This document shows positions 17,054 to 26,324 of a stretch of 46,646 nt of DNA, piece by piece. This stretch comes from Nocardia testacea NBRC 100365 (GTDB lineage Bacteria > Actinomycetota > Actinomycetes > Mycobacteriales > Mycobacteriaceae), in contig NZ_BAGJ01000261.1 of NCBI RefSeq assembly GCF_000308775.1, forward strand, positions 1-46,646, written 5' to 3'. A program made the translations under genes and the position numbers. Position 1 is the stretch's first letter. Every line of letters starts with the position of its first letter. Below the pieces are notes generated by a model. That model did not search any database. It saw only the letters and a program-made list of their open reading frames with translations, and was not told where the DNA came from.

Positions 17054-17451
17054 CGACGCTATAAACGGGGGACTGCGGCCCGTTGCCCGAGACCGCCACA
17101 CCGCCTGAACTGCACCACGCCAAGTCTCGAGGCGGGAAGCACGTCGGCAAGTTACGCGTAATCCGGCGTGTACTGGTCGGCGTGGGTCCAAGGTCTGCCC
17201 GAGTTACCGACCTGCCTGCGCAGGATTCGTGTTCCGTCCGAGCTGTCGCCGAGGCGTGGAGTCCTGGTTCGACGCGGCCCGCCCCAGTGCTTACCACTGC
17301 CGATTACTCGGTGGCCTCGTTGGCACCTTCGGTGCTGTGATCGAGAAAGGCCGAGCCGCCCCGGGCCCGATACGCGCGGCATGGTGCGCACCGAACCCGG
17401 GGCGATTTGGTCGCGATTGCTCGGCCCGGCGGCGATCCGGTCGGGGCCGGG
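17054..17451. other. Convergent intergenic region, no gene seen
   Basis: This 398-bp gap lies between converging genes. Open frames on the + strand (17229-17474) overlap the downstream gene's end and have no start signal. It should contain terminators for both sides, but I found no clear long hairpin. Confidence 0.4.
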
Positions 17452-20400
17452 TTACGCGGACGCAGCCGGAATGAGATCGCGTGCCTCCTTCACCTTCCGG
17501 TGATACTCCGCGATGCTGTCCAGCTTGATGTGTTCGTATCCCCGGATTTCCTGGGGCATGGCCAGAATGGCCTCGACTCGGTCGGCGGTCTCCGGTGTGG
17601 CGAGCGGGACCATTTCCGCGGTGAGTTCCGCGAATTCCTCGATCAGTGCCCGTTCGACCTTCCGCACGCGGGCGTAGCCGAACAAATCAAGCGGGGTGCC
17701 CCGGAGCCCGCGGCTGCGGCGCAGAATGTGCAGCGCGAGCTTGAACCACGGCCCGAGTGAGAGTTTGTTCTTCAGTCCCATCGCGCGGAACACGGGCGGA
17801 TGTAGTTTGTAGCGGTAGGTTGCGTCGTCGCCGAATTGTTCGCGCACCGCCCGGTCGAATTCTGGATCCAGGTAATGGCGTGCTGTCTCGTATTCATCCT
17901 TGTAGGCCATCAGCTTGAACATCGACTCCACGGCCGCCGCGGTCAGCGCGCCGGGAGTTCCTAGCGCCCGGGTTTCCCGAGCGGCGGTGTCTCGGATGAA
18001 GGTGATGAAAGAGATTGCGTACGTCGCATTCTGGTAGTCCGCGAGGTCCGTCGCGAGGAATCCCACCCGGTCCTTCAATGCTTCGCTGATGCCGTCGATT
18101 TGCGTGATAGCCCGGTGCAACTCGGCCGAGGCACCGGCTATCCCGGACTTCTTCGCTCGGGGTTTCGCAGTTGTACCGGTGTGCGGCTCGAGCACATGCC
18201 TGCGCCCGACCGCGATCGCACTGCGGTTCGCGGCGACCGCGACTCCGTTGAGTTCGATCGCTTTCTCGATCGAAGTCAGGGGAATCGGCAGGCCGCCCGT
18301 CTGCACGGCTATCCCTACGAGCACCATATTGGCCAGCTGGTCGGACCCGAATTCGCGGCGTGCGATCTCGCGGGCGTCGGTGTAGACCGAATCGTCTGCG
18401 CGGCTGACTGCATCGAGCGATTTCCGGATCGATTCCGCCGAGGGAAAGTCGGCGCCCGGGTCGAGGATCATCGAGCCCGTGGGCACCTGGGCTGTCGAGA
18501 TCACCGCGATCGTTCGCTGGCTCGACGCGGCTCTCGAATTCTTTTCGTCGGCCGCGACCAGCAGATCGCAGCCGAGGTACAGATCGCATTCACCGTCGGC
18601 GAGCTTGTTGGTGCCGGTGATCGGGTCGGCCGAGAATTTCAGATCGGAGACGACTGCGCCGCCCTTCTGCGCCAGCCCCAGTTGGTCGAGACCGCGGACG
18701 TGCAGGCCCGCGAGTGCGCCGGCGGTGGCGAGAATCTGTGCCGCGGTGACCACGCCGGTGCCGCCGACACCGGTGATCCGTACGTTGAATGCCTCGGGGT
18801 TCACCTTCGGCGCCGGTTCCGGCAACTCGGGCATTACCGGCTCGGCGGTTTTCTTTCGCGCGGAGGTGCCGGGTTCGACAGCGACGAATGACGGGCAGTC
18901 GCCGTCGAGGCAGGAGTAGTCCTTGTTGCAGGACGCTTGATCGATGCGGGTCTTTCGGCCGAATGCGGTCTCGACCGGCTGAACGGACATGCAATTCGAC
19001 TTCTGCCCGCAATCTCCGCAGCCCTCGCACAACCGTTCGTTGATGAAGGCCCGGGTCGACGGCTCGGCGACAAGTCCGCGCTTGCGTTTGCGGCGCAGCT
19101 CGGTCGCACATTCCTGATCGTGGATGAGTACGGTCACCCCTGGTGTTGCGGCCAGCTTCTCCTGGATGGGGATCAGTTCTGCTCGGTTGAGCACTTTCAC
19201 CGATCTGGGCAGCTTGATCTTGCGGTACTTCTCAACTTGATCGGTAGTGATCACGACGCGGGTGACGCCTTCGGCCAGCAGTTCTTGGACGATCTGGGGT
19301 ACGGACATTTTTCCGACGGCCGTCTGTCCGCCGGTCATGGCCACGGCATCGTTGTAGAGCAGCTTGTAGGTGATGTTCACCCCGGCGGCCACCGCGGCGC
19401 GGATGGCGAGGCTCCCGGAATGGTGGAACGTGCCGTCACCGAGGTTCTGGAACATGTGTTTGTCGCTGACGAACGGCTCCATGCCGATCCACGTCGCACC
19501 CTCGCCGCCCATCTGGCTGAGGGAGGCGATATCGCCCACGCGATCTTCGGGCATCAATTTGGCAAGTGTGTGGCAGCCGATCCCGGCGCCCACCAGCGAA
19601 CCTTCCGGCACGACGGTCGAGCGGTTGTGGGGGCAGCCCGAACAGAAATAGGGGGTGCGGGTGAGTAACGGGAGGGCCAGCCGCGCTGGTCGTCGCTCGA
19701 TATCGGTCAACCCGAGCTCTGCTACTTTCCCCGGAACCACTGTCCGGATGCGTCGTGCCAGTGTCTCCGCCAGCAATTCGGGCGGTAGATCGGAATTTGC
19801 GCGAAGGAGCGGACGGGAATTCCCATCTCGCTTCCCGACGACCCGAGGTGCGCCGGGGGTACCGTACAGGGCGTCCTTGACGGCCAATTCCACGAAGGCC
19901 CTTTTCTCCTCGACGACAACGACCTCGTCGAGGCCCGTGCAGAAGTCGCGTACGGCATCCCGGTCGAGCGGGTTGATCACGCCCAGTTTCAGGATACGGA
20001 TTCCGGATCGTTCGAGATCGGCCTGGGAAATCCCGATGCGCTCGAGCGCCTGGAGGGTATCCCGGAAGGGTGCGCCGGCGGTGATCACCCCGAGCTTCGC
20101 GCGGCTGTCACCGATAACTCGATTGATCTCGTTGACCTGGACATACCGGGTGGCGAGTTCGTACCGCTCGTACATGAGGCTCTTTTCCAGCCGAGCCAGA
20201 CTCGGCTGGAGAAAATCCGCGGAAACCTGATGCGTGAACTCGGTTTCGTCGATGACACGGCTGGGCGAGGTCGCGGCTACTCGTGCACGGTCGAGTTGCA
20301 CTGTCGCTGCACCGTCGACGACATTGGTGGCGAGTTTCATCCCGACCCACAGGCCGCTGAATCGCGACATCGCGATCGCATGTAATCCGAAGTCGAGTAC

Positions 20401-20943
20401 CTCCTGAGGATCCGCGGGAACGAAGATCGGCAGGCCGAGCTCCGCCATCGCCGTCTCCGAACTACTCGGTACTGTCGAGGATTTCGCGATCGAATCGTCG
20501 CCGACGAGAACGAGGGCACCGCCGTTGGGTGCGGCCCCGCCGAGATTCGCGTGGCGCAGTGCATCGCTGGCCCGGTCCAGCCCCGGCGCCTTGCCGTACC
20601 AGACGCCGATCACGCCGTCGTATTCGCAGTTCGGCGAGGCGGCGGCCAGCTGCGAACCTTGCACAGCATTGACTGCCAGCTCTTCGTTGACGCCCGGCCG
20701 GAAGACGATGTCCTGCTGGTCGAGGAGCTCACGTTGCCGGTTGAGTTCCAAGTCGTAGCCGGCCAGCGGTGAGCCTTCGTAGCCGCTGATCAGGATGCCC
20801 GAACGCAGTCCCGCCGCGGTATCCCGGCGGCTCTGTTCCAACGGCACGCGGACCAGCGCCTGCAGGCCCGTCAGGAACAGCTCGCCGTCCGTCATGTTGT
20901 ATCGGTCGCTCAGTGTGAAATCTCGCGTGTGCAACTCGGTCAC
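17452..20943 (-). CDS. Indolepyruvate:ferredoxin oxidoreductase, fused alpha-gamma form
   Basis: GTG 20943 lies just after an AGGAGG ribosome site; the frame runs upstream to 21195 but crosses the divergent promoter. The 1163-residue product is the normal size of the fused enzyme. Pyruvate-binding N-terminus: GILISGYEGSPLAGYDLEL. TPP segment: YFCSGCPHNRSTVVPEGS (about 429). Two ferredoxin-like Cys clusters: CEGCGDCGQKSNC (about 638) and CNKDYSCLDGDC (about 670). Gamma domain: RITGVGGTGVVTAAQILATA (about 720). It oxidatively decarboxylates arylpyruvates or other 2-oxoacids to acyl-CoA, passing electrons to ferredoxin. It is transcribed away from a PucR regulator that may control it. Confidence 0.93.
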   Translation of the reverse strand: MTELHTRDFTLSDRYNMTDGELFLTGLQALVRVPLEQSRRDTAAGLRSGILISGYEGSPLAGYDLELNRQRELLDQQDIVFRPGVNEELAVNAVQGSQLAAASPNCEYDGVIGVWYGKAPGLDRASDALRHANLGGAAPNGGALVLVGDDSIAKSSTVPSSSETAMAELGLPIFVPADPQEVLDFGLHAIAMSRFSGLWVGMKLATNVVDGAATVQLDRARVAATSPSRVIDETEFTHQVSADFLQPSLARLEKSLMYERYELATRYVQVNEINRVIGDSRAKLGVITAGAPFRDTLQALERIGISQADLERSGIRILKLGVINPLDRDAVRDFCTGLDEVVVVEEKRAFVELAVKDALYGTPGAPRVVGKRDGNSRPLLRANSDLPPELLAETLARRIRTVVPGKVAELGLTDIERRPARLALPLLTRTPYFCSGCPHNRSTVVPEGSLVGAGIGCHTLAKLMPEDRVGDIASLSQMGGEGATWIGMEPFVSDKHMFQNLGDGTFHHSGSLAIRAAVAAGVNITYKLLYNDAVAMTGGQTAVGKMSVPQIVQELLAEGVTRVVITTDQVEKYRKIKLPRSVKVLNRAELIPIQEKLAATPGVTVLIHDQECATELRRKRKRGLVAEPSTRAFINERLCEGCGDCGQKSNCMSVQPVETAFGRKTRIDQASCNKDYSCLDGDCPSFVAVEPGTSARKKTAEPVMPELPEPAPKVNPEAFNVRITGVGGTGVVTAAQILATAGALAGLHVRGLDQLGLAQKGGAVVSDLKFSADPITGTNKLADGECDLYLGCDLLVAADEKNSRAASSQRTIAVISTAQVPTGSMILDPGADFPSAESIRKSLDAVSRADDSVYTDAREIARREFGSDQLANMVLVGIAVQTGGLPIPLTSIEKAIELNGVAVAANRSAIAVGRRHVLEPHTGTTAKPRAKKSGIAGASAELHRAITQIDGISEALKDRVGFLATDLADYQNATYAISFITFIRDTAARETRALGTPGALTAAAVESMFKLMAYKDEYETARHYLDPEFDRAVREQFGDDATYRYKLHPPVFRAMGLKNKLSLGPWFKLALHILRRSRGLRGTPLDLFGYARVRKVERALIEEFAELTAEMVPLATPETADRVEAILAMPQEIRGYEHIKLDSIAEYHRKVKEARDLIPAASA

Positions 20944-20975
20944 AACCGCCTCCTGTCTGCCGAGCCGCGCCGCCC

Positions 20976-20991
20976 GGATATCTGGATATCT
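20976..20991. promoter_or_regulatory. Tandem GGATATCT repeat upstream of the oxidoreductase
   Basis: GGATATCT occurs twice in perfect tandem (20976-20983 and 20984-20991), 33 bp upstream of the oxidoreductase start and within the divergent promoter region. It may be a binding site for the PucR protein or overlap the -10 region. This is inference from position only. Confidence 0.4.
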
Positions 20992-21068
20992 TTGTGAGAT
21001 TCTTCCGTGGATTACGGCGCCATTCCACGGCGAAATCCGCAAAATATCGATGTTCGCGGCCGCTAGTA

Positions 21069-21085
21069 TTGTGATAGTTACACAA
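21069..21085. promoter_or_regulatory. TTGTG-N7-CACAA palindrome, candidate operator
   Basis: A perfect inverted repeat, TTGTG (21069-21073) and CACAA (21081-21085), ends just before the AAGGAG ribosome site of the PucR gene. A protein bound here would block initiation of pucR-type transcription or translation. Autoregulation is inferred. Confidence 0.45.
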
Positions 21086-21097
21086 AAGGAGATAACC

Positions 21098-22252
21098 GTG
21101 AGCCAAGCGTCTTGGAGGCCGGTGGTCGACGTCGTCGACTCGGTCCTCGACCGGCTCGACACGATTGCCGATGACGCCGTCGCCCGGATTCGCACCGAAC
21201 TCGCCGACTTCGCGCTGGTTCCCTACGACGAGCACCGGGAAGCTGTCCGGGAACAACTCCGGCGCAGACTCGTAGCGTTCGGGGAACGGCGAACCTGGAA
21301 TCAGGATGATCTCGGCGAGGTGCGGGCGCTGGCCCGGCGCCGCGCTCGCCAGGCGATCGCCCTCGATGTGGTCATCAGGGCGTATCACGTCGGTGACCGA
21401 GAGCTCTGGCGGCACTTGAGTGCGGCCCCCGGGGAGGTGCAGAAACTGCTGCCGGAACTGGCTTCGCTGATGCTCGAATCACTGCAATCGGTGACATCCA
21501 CCCTTGCCCTGGCACATGGATCCGAGACCCGTGCCCGTGATCGCGTGCATATGGCGGTATCGCAGCGACTGATCGATCTACTCAACACCGACGCCCTCGA
21601 CGCCGAAGCCGCCAGGTTGGCGGAGTACCTCGGATTCGACTCCGCAAGGCCCTTTGTAGGGCTCGCGTACGCCCGGGAGCGCGGGGAATCGGACAGCGCT
21701 GTCGAACCCGGGCCGCATTTCGCTGACGGGCTGGTGATCGCTCGGGGAGGTATCGGCGCTGTACATGTTCTCGTGGTCCAAGCCGACGACAACAGCATTG
21801 CTCAGGTGCTGGAGTCCTTCGAGATCGCCGCCTTCAGAGTCGGCGTCGGTTCCGGTCATCCGGGGGTCGCCGGAGCCGCACGGTCGTTGCGGCAGGCTCA
21901 GCTCGCCCTGTCCGCGACATCGGCCCGGAACCCCGTCAGCAACTTCGGCTCGGATTGGCTGATCAACTGCGTGATGAGCCTCGCCGACCTCCTCGATCAC
22001 GAGGTTCACCACGCCGCTGAGATTGCCGGCGCCCACCCGTCCCTCCGCGAGACGGTCACTGCGTTCGCCGAGGCCGATATGTCGATCACCCTCTGTGCAC
22101 GAACCAGTCACCTGCACGCCAACACGGTTGTCTACCGACTCGGCCGCTGGCGCGAACTGACCGGGTGGGACCCGCGCACCTTCTCCGGCCTCACTCGGTC
22201 GGTCGTCGCATGTGCGCTCGCGGACTCACGGTCGGTTCCATCGACGCGGTGA
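21098..22252 (+). CDS. PucR/CdaR-type transcriptional regulator
   Basis: GTG 21098 follows AAAAGGAGATAACC. The 384-residue product has an N-terminal helical sensor region (VVDVVDSVLDRLDTIADDAV), a central GGDEF-like/CdaR region (FDSARPFVGLAYARERGE) and a C-terminal PucR helix-turn-helix with LCARTSHLHANTVVYRLGRW and TGWDPRTFSGLTRSV. Family members activate or repress catabolic operons on binding a small ligand. It is divergent from the indolepyruvate oxidoreductase with 154 bp between starts, so that gene is its likely target. Confidence 0.9.
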   Translation: MSQASWRPVVDVVDSVLDRLDTIADDAVARIRTELADFALVPYDEHREAVREQLRRRLVAFGERRTWNQDDLGEVRALARRRARQAIALDVVIRAYHVGDRELWRHLSAAPGEVQKLLPELASLMLESLQSVTSTLALAHGSETRARDRVHMAVSQRLIDLLNTDALDAEAARLAEYLGFDSARPFVGLAYARERGESDSAVEPGPHFADGLVIARGGIGAVHVLVVQADDNSIAQVLESFEIAAFRVGVGSGHPGVAGAARSLRQAQLALSATSARNPVSNFGSDWLINCVMSLADLLDHEVHHAAEIAGAHPSLRETVTAFAEADMSITLCARTSHLHANTVVYRLGRWRELTGWDPRTFSGLTRSVVACALADSRSVPSTR

Positions 22253-22290
22253 CCCGCCGGTTCTTCGGTATGAACGCACCAGTGCGCACC

Positions 22291-23520
22291 TCACCCGCGC
22301 GCAGCCATGCCCAGAATCCCCGCTTCGACCAGTCCCGCTATCTCCGACTCGGGCAGTCCGGTGACACGGGTGAGAGCGTCTGTGGTGTCTTGTCCGAGCT
22401 CGGGTGCGACTCCGCAGTGTAGGTGCCGGTTGTCGAACAGGGCTGCCGTGCCGGCTGCCAGGTAATTTCCGACGCCGGCCTGGTCGAGCTCGGCGAAGAG
22501 CGGGTTGTCCTGGACATCCGGTGAGGCGAAGGTTTCGGCGAAGGTCCGGAACCGCTCGTAGAGGACACCGCATCCACGTAATGTCGAGGTGATCCGGTCG
22601 GCGGTGTGTTGTGCGAACCAATCGGCGAACAACGCGGTGAGCAGATCGCGGTAGCGGAACCTGTCGGCGTCCTGTGTGAAGTCCGCGCCCAGTGCCGACT
22701 CGAGCGCCTCGACGGTGGCAGTGGTGCCGGTCGCCGCGACGAGCCCGCGGAAATGTCGCGGCGTGAGGGCAACGATCATGAAGCGGGAACCGTCAGCCGC
22801 CACGAAATCGGTTCCGTAGGTGCCGTACACATGGTTACCCGTCCGAGGTCGTCCGGTGCCGTCGATCTGAATTTCGGTGAGGTATCCGAGAGTTCCGGCA
22901 AGCGACAACGCGATATTCTCGAGAGGAAGGGTGATGTGGGTGCCCGCGCCGGTTTTCGTGCGGTGCAGCACCGCTGCGGTGAGCGCGAATGCGGCGTAGA
23001 AGCCACACGCTATATCCCATGCCGGAAGTGTGTGATTGACCGGTTCCGGATTGTCGGCCGGGCCGGTGAGGAACGGGAACCCGACGGCCGCGTTGACGGT
23101 GTAGTCGACGCCGGGTGTGCCGTCGCGCCGGCCGAGGATCTCCAGGGTGATGACATCCGGCCGGATCCGTTCGAGGACATCGTGTCCGAGCCATTTCCGT
23201 CCGCCGGCGTTGGTCACCAGGATGCCACCGCCGTCGCCCGGTGCGGTGATCAGCCGCTGGATGACGCGCTGTCCTTCAGGGCTGCGCATATCGCAAGCGA
23301 CGGATTGCTTGCCCCGGTTCAGGCCGGTCCAGTAGATACTGGTGCCGTCGCCGGTGACAGGCAATCGGGTGTGGTCGGCCGCGCCTCCCAGCGGATCGAC
23401 ACGAATCACCTCGGCGCCCAGTTGTGCGAGGGTCAGCCCGCACAGCGGCGAGGCGACGAAACTGGATACCTCCACGACTCGAAGTCCGGATAAGGGGAGC
23501 TTGTCGGCGTCGAGGGACAT
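22291..23520 (-). CDS. CoA transferase, family III (CaiB/BaiF)
   Basis: ATG 23520 follows AGGATGG. The 409-residue product opens with PLSGLRVVEVSSFVASPLCG and LAQLGAEVIRVDPLGGAADH, the family's N-terminal nucleotide-CoA fold. The catalytic Asp is probably the one in PAWDIACGFYAAFALTAAVL. Later come RTKTGAGTHITLPLEN and the C-terminal domain. It transfers CoA between acids. It is the last gene of the minus-strand operon, 62 bp after the acyl-CoA dehydrogenase gene. Confidence 0.92.
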   Translation of the reverse strand: MSLDADKLPLSGLRVVEVSSFVASPLCGLTLAQLGAEVIRVDPLGGAADHTRLPVTGDGTSIYWTGLNRGKQSVACDMRSPEGQRVIQRLITAPGDGGGILVTNAGGRKWLGHDVLERIRPDVITLEILGRRDGTPGVDYTVNAAVGFPFLTGPADNPEPVNHTLPAWDIACGFYAAFALTAAVLHRTKTGAGTHITLPLENIALSLAGTLGYLTEIQIDGTGRPRTGNHVYGTYGTDFVAADGSRFMIVALTPRHFRGLVAATGTTATVEALESALGADFTQDADRFRYRDLLTALFADWFAQHTADRITSTLRGCGVLYERFRTFAETFASPDVQDNPLFAELDQAGVGNYLAAGTAALFDNRHLHCGVAPELGQDTTDALTRVTGLPESEIAGLVEAGILGMAARG

Positions 23521-23582
23521 GAAATTCCATCCTGTCGGTGGTGGGCTGTAGCGCGAGCCGTGGATTTACCAGTGCGCTGCGT

Positions 23583-24773
23583 TCAGTTTCTCGGCCGGTA
23601 TTCGCGGAGCAGGCCCCGGCTGATGATGGTCTTCTGGATCTCGCTGGTCCCTTCACCGATCAGCAGGAAAGGCGCTTCTCGCATCAGTCGTTCGATCTCG
23701 AATTCCTTCGAGTATCCGTAGCCGCCATGGATTCGGAACGATTCCTGGGTGACTTCGGCGCAGTATTCGCTGGCCAGTAGTTTTGCCATACCGGCGCTGA
23801 TATCGTTGCGTTCGCCGGTGCTTTTCAAGCGTGCGGCATTGACCATCATGAGGTGTGCGGCCTCGATTTTGGATGCCATTTCGGCGAGTTTGAAGGCGAT
23901 GGCCTGGTGTTCGGCGATCGGTTTCCCGAAAGTCTTGCGTTGCTGCGCGTAGTCGATGGCCAGTTCGAATGCCCGGATAGCGACTCCGCAGGCACGCGCC
24001 GCGACATTGACGCGGCCGACCTCGACGCCGTCCATCATGAAGGCGAATCCTCGATTCGGTGCGTCGCCGAGGACCTGGGTGGCCGGGATCCGGAAACCAT
24101 CGAAGACGGCTTCGGTCGTGTCTACGCCCTTGTATCCCATTTTCTCGATTTTCGCAGGAATTGTCAGGCCGGGCGCGACCTCGCCGAACCCCTCCGGCTT
24201 CTCGACAAGGAAGGTGGTCAGCCCTCGGCTGGGCTTCAGGTCGTCCCCGCCGGTCCGCGCGAGCAGCGCGATGAGGTTGGACGAGGCGCCGTTGGTGAGC
24301 CACATCTTGGCGCCGTCGATGATGTAGTCGTTGCCGTCGGGCCGGGCGCGGGTTTTGATCGCCGCGACGCCGGAGCCCAGATCGGGTTCCGACATCGAGA
24401 ACGAACCCCGGATCTCGCCGGTCGCCATCAGCGGCAGATACCTGCTCTTCTGGGCCGGGGTGCCGTGCTGAGCGATCATGTGGGCGACGATGAAATGTGT
24501 GTTGATTACCCCGGAGACGCTCATCCAGCCGCGGGCGATCTCCTCGACAACCAGCGCGTAGGTGAGCAGTGACTCGCCCAGCCCGCCATATTCTTCGGGA
24601 ATGGTCAGGCCGAACAGGCCCATTTTCTTCATGGCCTCGACGATTTCGGCGGGGTAGCAGTCGGCTCGTTCGAGCTCCGGTGCGTTGGGAATGATTTCTT
24701 TGTTCACGAAAGCTCGTACGGTGGCGAGAATCTCGGTCTGGACGTCGGACAGTCCCGCAGTCTGTGCAAGCAC
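23583..24773 (-). CDS. Acyl-CoA dehydrogenase
   Basis: The start GTG 24773 follows GAAGGAGAAACATC; a longer frame to 24803 has an unlikely Arg-rich beginning. The 396-residue product has all ACAD segments: the N-terminal helix bundle (AMKKMGLFGLTIPEEYGGLG), FAD contacts (SFSMSEPDLGSG and KMWLTNGASSN), the C-terminal RKTFGKPIAEHQAIAFKLA and the catalytic-Glu motif GEGTSEIQ. It introduces an alpha-beta double bond in an acyl-CoA. The next gene upstream (aldehyde dehydrogenase) ends 26 bp before it. Confidence 0.94.
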   Translation of the reverse strand: MLAQTAGLSDVQTEILATVRAFVNKEIIPNAPELERADCYPAEIVEAMKKMGLFGLTIPEEYGGLGESLLTYALVVEEIARGWMSVSGVINTHFIVAHMIAQHGTPAQKSRYLPLMATGEIRGSFSMSEPDLGSGVAAIKTRARPDGNDYIIDGAKMWLTNGASSNLIALLARTGGDDLKPSRGLTTFLVEKPEGFGEVAPGLTIPAKIEKMGYKGVDTTEAVFDGFRIPATQVLGDAPNRGFAFMMDGVEVGRVNVAARACGVAIRAFELAIDYAQQRKTFGKPIAEHQAIAFKLAEMASKIEAAHLMMVNAARLKSTGERNDISAGMAKLLASEYCAEVTQESFRIHGGYGYSKEFEIERLMREAPFLLIGEGTSEIQKTIISRGLLREYRPRN

Positions 24774-24799
24774 GATGTTTCTCCTTCGGGGGCGCCGGC

Positions 24800-26257
24800 T
24801 CAACCGGCCTGTGCGGCGCCGGCGTAGATCGACTTGTACTCGAGGTAACCGTCCAGGGCTTCCGGCCCGAGTTCACGTCCGATGCCGCTGCTCTTCATGC
24901 CGCCGAAGGGCGCACCGAGGTCTTGCATGTAGTAGTTCACGCCGATGGTGCCGGTGCGGACCCGGCGTGCCACGGCGATACCGCGGTCTTCGTCGGAGGT
25001 CCACACCGATCCGCCGAGGCCGTACTCGCTGTCGTTGGCCAGCCGGACGGCATCGTCGTCATCGTCGTAGGGCGTCACGGTGACAACCGGCCCGAAGATT
25101 TCTTCCTGTGCGATGGGCACCGAATTGTCGACATCGGCGAAGACGGTCGGTTCGACGAACCAGCCATCCGACAGGCCGGCCGGGCGGGCGCCGCCGGCCA
25201 CGAGCCGGGAGCCGGACTTCTTGCCCAGGTCGATGTAGCCGAGCACGCGCTCCAACTGGGCTTCGCTGGCCATCGGTCCGCAGGTCACCGCGGGGTCCAA
25301 GGGGTTGCCCAGCACCATATCGCGCGCGTACTGGGCGACAGCGTCGACGACTTCGGAGTAGCGGGAACGCGGCGCGAGCACGCGCGTCTGCGCAGTACAT
25401 GTCTGCCCGTTGTTCTGGAATGTGGCGTCGCCCAGCCCGGCGACGAAGGTGGCGAGATCGGCGTCGTCGAGCACGATGGCAGCGGACTTGCCGCCGAGTT
25501 CCAGGGTGCAGCGGCGGATCAGCCGGCCGCATTCGGCGCCGATGAGCCGTCCGGCCGCGGTGGATCCGGTGAAGGCGATCTTGTCCACCAGTGGGTGCGA
25601 CACCAGCGCCGCACCTGCCTCCCGCCCCGCCACCACGATGTTCAGCACGCCCGGCGGCAGACCCGCCTCGGTGGCGGCCTCGCCGAGAACGTAGCCGTCG
25701 AGCGCCGTTTCCGGAGCCGGTTTCAGCACGACCGTGCAGCCCGCGGCGAGCGCCGGAGCGATCTTCATCATCGCCAGAACCTGCGGATAGTTCCACGGTG
25801 TGATCGCCCCGACGACACCGACCGGTTCGCGACGCACGAGGGTGGACCCGGCCTGGCTGGGCCGCGCCCGTTCCAGGGGTGTGGACTCGATGGTGTCGGC
25901 ATACATCTGGAGCAGTCCCGCGGGCGCCGCACCGTTGAAGGCGTGGGACAGTGCGATGGGCATGCCGTTCTCCCGGCTGACCAGGGCCGAGGTATCGTCG
26001 GCCCGGGCAGCGAGCGCGTCTGCGAACCGGCGCATGATGGTTGCTCGCTCAGCGGCCGTCGTGCTGCCCCACGGACCGTGCAATGCTCGTTCGGCGGCGC
26101 GGACGGCGACGTCGATATCGGCTGCCGACCCGAGAGCCGCCGTCCCCAATGGTTTTCCGGTGGCAGCTTCCAGGGATACCTGAGTATCGTCCGCCCGCGG
26201 TGTCACCCACTGTCCCTCGATGTAGAAGCGGGTGCGGTCGAGTTCGGTGCTGTTCAT
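24800..26257 (-). CDS. NAD(P)+-dependent aldehyde dehydrogenase
   Basis: ATG 26257 follows GAGGAGAGATATCA. The 485-residue product carries EPVGVVGAITPWNYP, the cofactor loop FTGSTAAGRLI, the general base in LELGGKSAAIVLDD (Glu about 252), the catalytic Cys in NNGQTCTAQTRVL (about 286), and EEIFGPVVTVTPY and GGMKSSGIGRELG. All catalytic residues are present. It oxidises an aldehyde to an acid inside the cytosolic catabolic pathway encoded by this operon. Confidence 0.94.
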   Translation of the reverse strand: MNSTELDRTRFYIEGQWVTPRADDTQVSLEAATGKPLGTAALGSAADIDVAVRAAERALHGPWGSTTAAERATIMRRFADALAARADDTSALVSRENGMPIALSHAFNGAAPAGLLQMYADTIESTPLERARPSQAGSTLVRREPVGVVGAITPWNYPQVLAMMKIAPALAAGCTVVLKPAPETALDGYVLGEAATEAGLPPGVLNIVVAGREAGAALVSHPLVDKIAFTGSTAAGRLIGAECGRLIRRCTLELGGKSAAIVLDDADLATFVAGLGDATFQNNGQTCTAQTRVLAPRSRYSEVVDAVAQYARDMVLGNPLDPAVTCGPMASEAQLERVLGYIDLGKKSGSRLVAGGARPAGLSDGWFVEPTVFADVDNSVPIAQEEIFGPVVTVTPYDDDDDAVRLANDSEYGLGGSVWTSDEDRGIAVARRVRTGTIGVNYYMQDLGAPFGGMKSSGIGRELGPEALDGYLEYKSIYAGAAQAG

Positions 26258-26324
26258 TGATATCTCTCCTCGAGTGATCGATTACTGGATGGTGGGTGTG
26301 GCGGGCCGGAACCTTGTCGGCCGG

